Source: Cyanobacteria bacterium UBA2566
GTDB taxonomy: Bacteria; Cyanobacteriota; Cyanobacteriia; Cyanobacteriales; Desertifilaceae
Length of the DNA: 32,186 bases
Direction: 5' to 3'
NCBI GenBank assembly: GCA_002340255.1
Contig: DDLS01000167.1
Location: 1 to 32,186, forward strand
In this document: positions 31,004 to 32,186 of the stretch, piece by piece
Layout of the letters: every line of letters begins with the position of its first letter
How positions within the stretch are numbered: position 1 is the first letter of the stretch
The notes under the pieces: generated by a model
Told to the model about the DNA's origin: nothing
Seen by the model: the letters and a program-made list of their open reading frames with translations, nothing else
The model's database searches: none
Program-made: the position numbers and the translations under genes

Positions 31004-31879
31004 GTGCCTGAACTACCAGAGGTTGAGACGGTTCGGAAAGGACTCAATCAACTGACGCTAGAGCAGGAGATTGAGGGTGGGGAAGTGTTGTGCGATCGCC
31101 GGCCGTCAGGTTGGAGTCACAGCATTGCCCACCCTCCTTCTGTGGATCGGTTTTTGCAGGCGTTGCAAGGAGCGAAGATTAGACAATGGCACCGTCGCGG
31201 CAAATATTTATTAGCAGAGCTGATCGAGGAAAGAAACTCTGCTGGATGGTTGGGGGTACATTTGCGGATGACGGGACAGTTGTTATGGGTTGCTCCTGGG
31301 GAACCTCTGGCGAAACATACGAGGGTAAGATTGGAGTTTAGATCCCAGAAAGAGTTGCGTTTTGTCGATCAGCGGCGGTTTGGTCGGGTTTGGTGGGTTC
31401 CGCCTGATGTGGCTCCAGAGAAGATTATCACGGGATTGGGGAAATTGGGGCCAGAGCCGCTTTCTGAGGAGTTTTCGGTGGAATATTTGCGCCGCACCTT
31501 AGAGCGTCGAAAACGACCGATTAAAACGGCTCTTCTGGATCAGAGTTTTATTGCTGGACTGGGTAATATTTATGCGGATGAGGCGTTGTTTCTCTGTGGG
31601 GTGCATCCGGAAATGCGCTGTTGCGATCTGTCGGTTTCCCAATGGGAGAGCTTAAAGAGGGCGGTGGTTCAAGTGCTGGAAGATAGCTTGCAAGAGGGGG
31701 GGACAACGTTTAGCCATTTTCTGAATGTGCAAGGAGTCAATGGCAATTATGCTGGGGTGGCGTGGGTCTATGGTCGCAGGGGACAGCCATGTCGTCGTTG
31801 TAACACAGCGATCGAGCGGGTGAAGTTGGGGGGGCGATCGAGTCATTTTTGTCCCCAATGCCAATCCATTAAAAATTAA
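31004..31879 (+). CDS. mutM: Formamidopyrimidine-DNA glycosylase
   Basis: A 291-residue Fpg/MutM that removes 8-oxoguanine and ring-opened purines and cuts at the abasic site. After Met removal the catalytic Pro is first (MPELPEVETVRKGL; P2, E3, E6). The lysine of RRGKYLL is K67. GQLLWV, RFGRVWWV, DQSFIAGLGNIYADEALF with the helix-two-turn-helix, and a C-terminal zinc finger (CRRC...CPQC) are all present. GTG is the start, directly giving the conserved N-terminus. It may be read through from psaE, with which it is often linked in cyanobacteria. Confidence 0.96.
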   Translation: MPELPEVETVRKGLNQLTLEQEIEGGEVLCDRRPSGWSHSIAHPPSVDRFLQALQGAKIRQWHRRGKYLLAELIEERNSAGWLGVHLRMTGQLLWVAPGEPLAKHTRVRLEFRSQKELRFVDQRRFGRVWWVPPDVAPEKIITGLGKLGPEPLSEEFSVEYLRRTLERRKRPIKTALLDQSFIAGLGNIYADEALFLCGVHPEMRCCDLSVSQWESLKRAVVQVLEDSLQEGGTTFSHFLNVQGVNGNYAGVAWVYGRRGQPCRRCNTAIERVKLGGRSSHFCPQCQSIKN

Positions 31880-31966
31880 AACTTGACCTGCAAACTCGAA
31901 CAACTGCGATGACTTTACCCATTAAAAATATAGTTTAAAAAATATAGTTTAAGCACAGTCGATCGC

Positions 31967-32137
31967 TCATTCAGGCTCGCCAATCTGTAGAGATTGAATT
32001 TGCTCAGAAAACCAAGACGCAACTTCTCCATTACTGGCTTCTTGTAAACGTCCCAGAGCTTGTTCGAGAAGATCTATGGGTAAACCGGATAAAGCCTGAG
32101 ATTGATTGCAGTCTTGATATTGATTATTCTCTTGTAA
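31967..32137 (-). pseudogene. Gene remnant, C-terminal end only
   Basis: On the minus strand an open stretch of 56 codons ends at TGA 31967-31969. Its sequence is regular and protein-like: LSGLPIDLLEQALGRLQEAS then NGEVASWFSEQIQSLQIGEPE. Upstream it is closed by TAG at 32138-32140, and no ATG, GTG or TTG occurs in the stretch, so it cannot start normally. About 27 bases further upstream is a 19-bp palindrome at the window edge. This looks like the tail of a truncated gene; the family is not recognised. The rest of 31880-32186 holds no other gene. Confidence 0.4.
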
Positions 32138-32166
32138 CTAAAAGGCAAACACTCGCCGTCCAATAA

Positions 32167-32185
32167 TACAGCGCTTTGCGCTGTA
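32167..32185. repeat. Palindrome TACAGCGC-TTT-GCGCTGTA
   Basis: Perfect 8-bp arms with a 3-base loop at the window edge. It is the intact form of the palindromes at 3212 and 23866 that start the dispersed element, so another copy of that element probably continues outside. Confidence 0.8.
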
Positions 32186-32186
32186 A

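Overview
The window is cyanobacterial chromosome. The evidence is psaE (photosystem I), a three-domain flavodiiron protein of the cyanobacterial Flv type, many copies of the HIP1 octamer GCGATCGC, heptanucleotide TAGGGAA/TTCCCTA arrays, and several protein families found mainly in cyanobacteria (CHAT-TPR, DUF928-like, DUF2103-like, DUF6391-like). The repeat load suggests a filamentous Oscillatoriales-type genome, but the genus cannot be named from sequence alone.

Layout. 1-3.3 kb: the 5' end of a secreted DUF928-like gene (minus strand), divergent from a CHAT/TPR membrane protein, then a repeat-rich convergent gap. 3.3-6.7 kb: cobO, a flavodiiron protein (probably flv3) and a solo HsdR_N-like nuclease-fold protein. 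6.8-14.8 kb: a compact, mostly overlapping plus-strand lasso-peptide-type RiPP operon. Its order is leader-binding PqqD-like B1 (preceded by a 153-bp tandem duplication that created a truncated copy), asparagine-synthetase-like cyclase, 54-aa precursor, HPr-kinase-like protein, PRMT-like methyltransferase, ABC exporter and NTP_transf_5-like protein. No B2 leader protease is visible. 14.8-18.9 kb: a four-GAF protein with a degenerate histidine-kinase end, and pyrD. 18.9-19.7 kb: a RAYT transposase bracketed by near-identical palindromic REP doublets. 19.7-21.4 kb: an SLH plus glycosidase-like protein.

21.4-22.2 kb holds two tandem copies (about 92% identical) of an unannotated ~334-bp unit. 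Each has a sigma70-type promoter, conserved long-range pairing, a U-run end and a 21-codon ORF that would be leaderless. It looks like a duplicated small RNA or leaderless-microprotein gene, and it is the least explained structure in the window. 22.2-26.8 kb: a membrane protein, tlyA, a dispersed palindrome/heptad element, a family 5 substrate-binding lipoprotein, a membrane DUF457/YdjM-like protein and a small exported coiled-coil protein. 26.9-29.8 kb: clpS with a DUF2103-like gene, then two adjacent paralogous coiled-coil proteins behind a strong promoter. 30-32.2 kb: a DUF6391-like gene broken by one in-frame stop, psaE, mutM and a gene remnant ending in a palindrome.

In the lasso operon the proposed flow is: B1 binds the precursor leader (YxxPxL...G....LT motif), an unseen protease removes it, the cyclase forms the macrolactam, the kinase-like and methyltransferase-like proteins may decorate the product, and the ABC protein exports it. 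The precursor is unusual because the first acidic residue lies at core position 10 if the conserved Thr is at -2.
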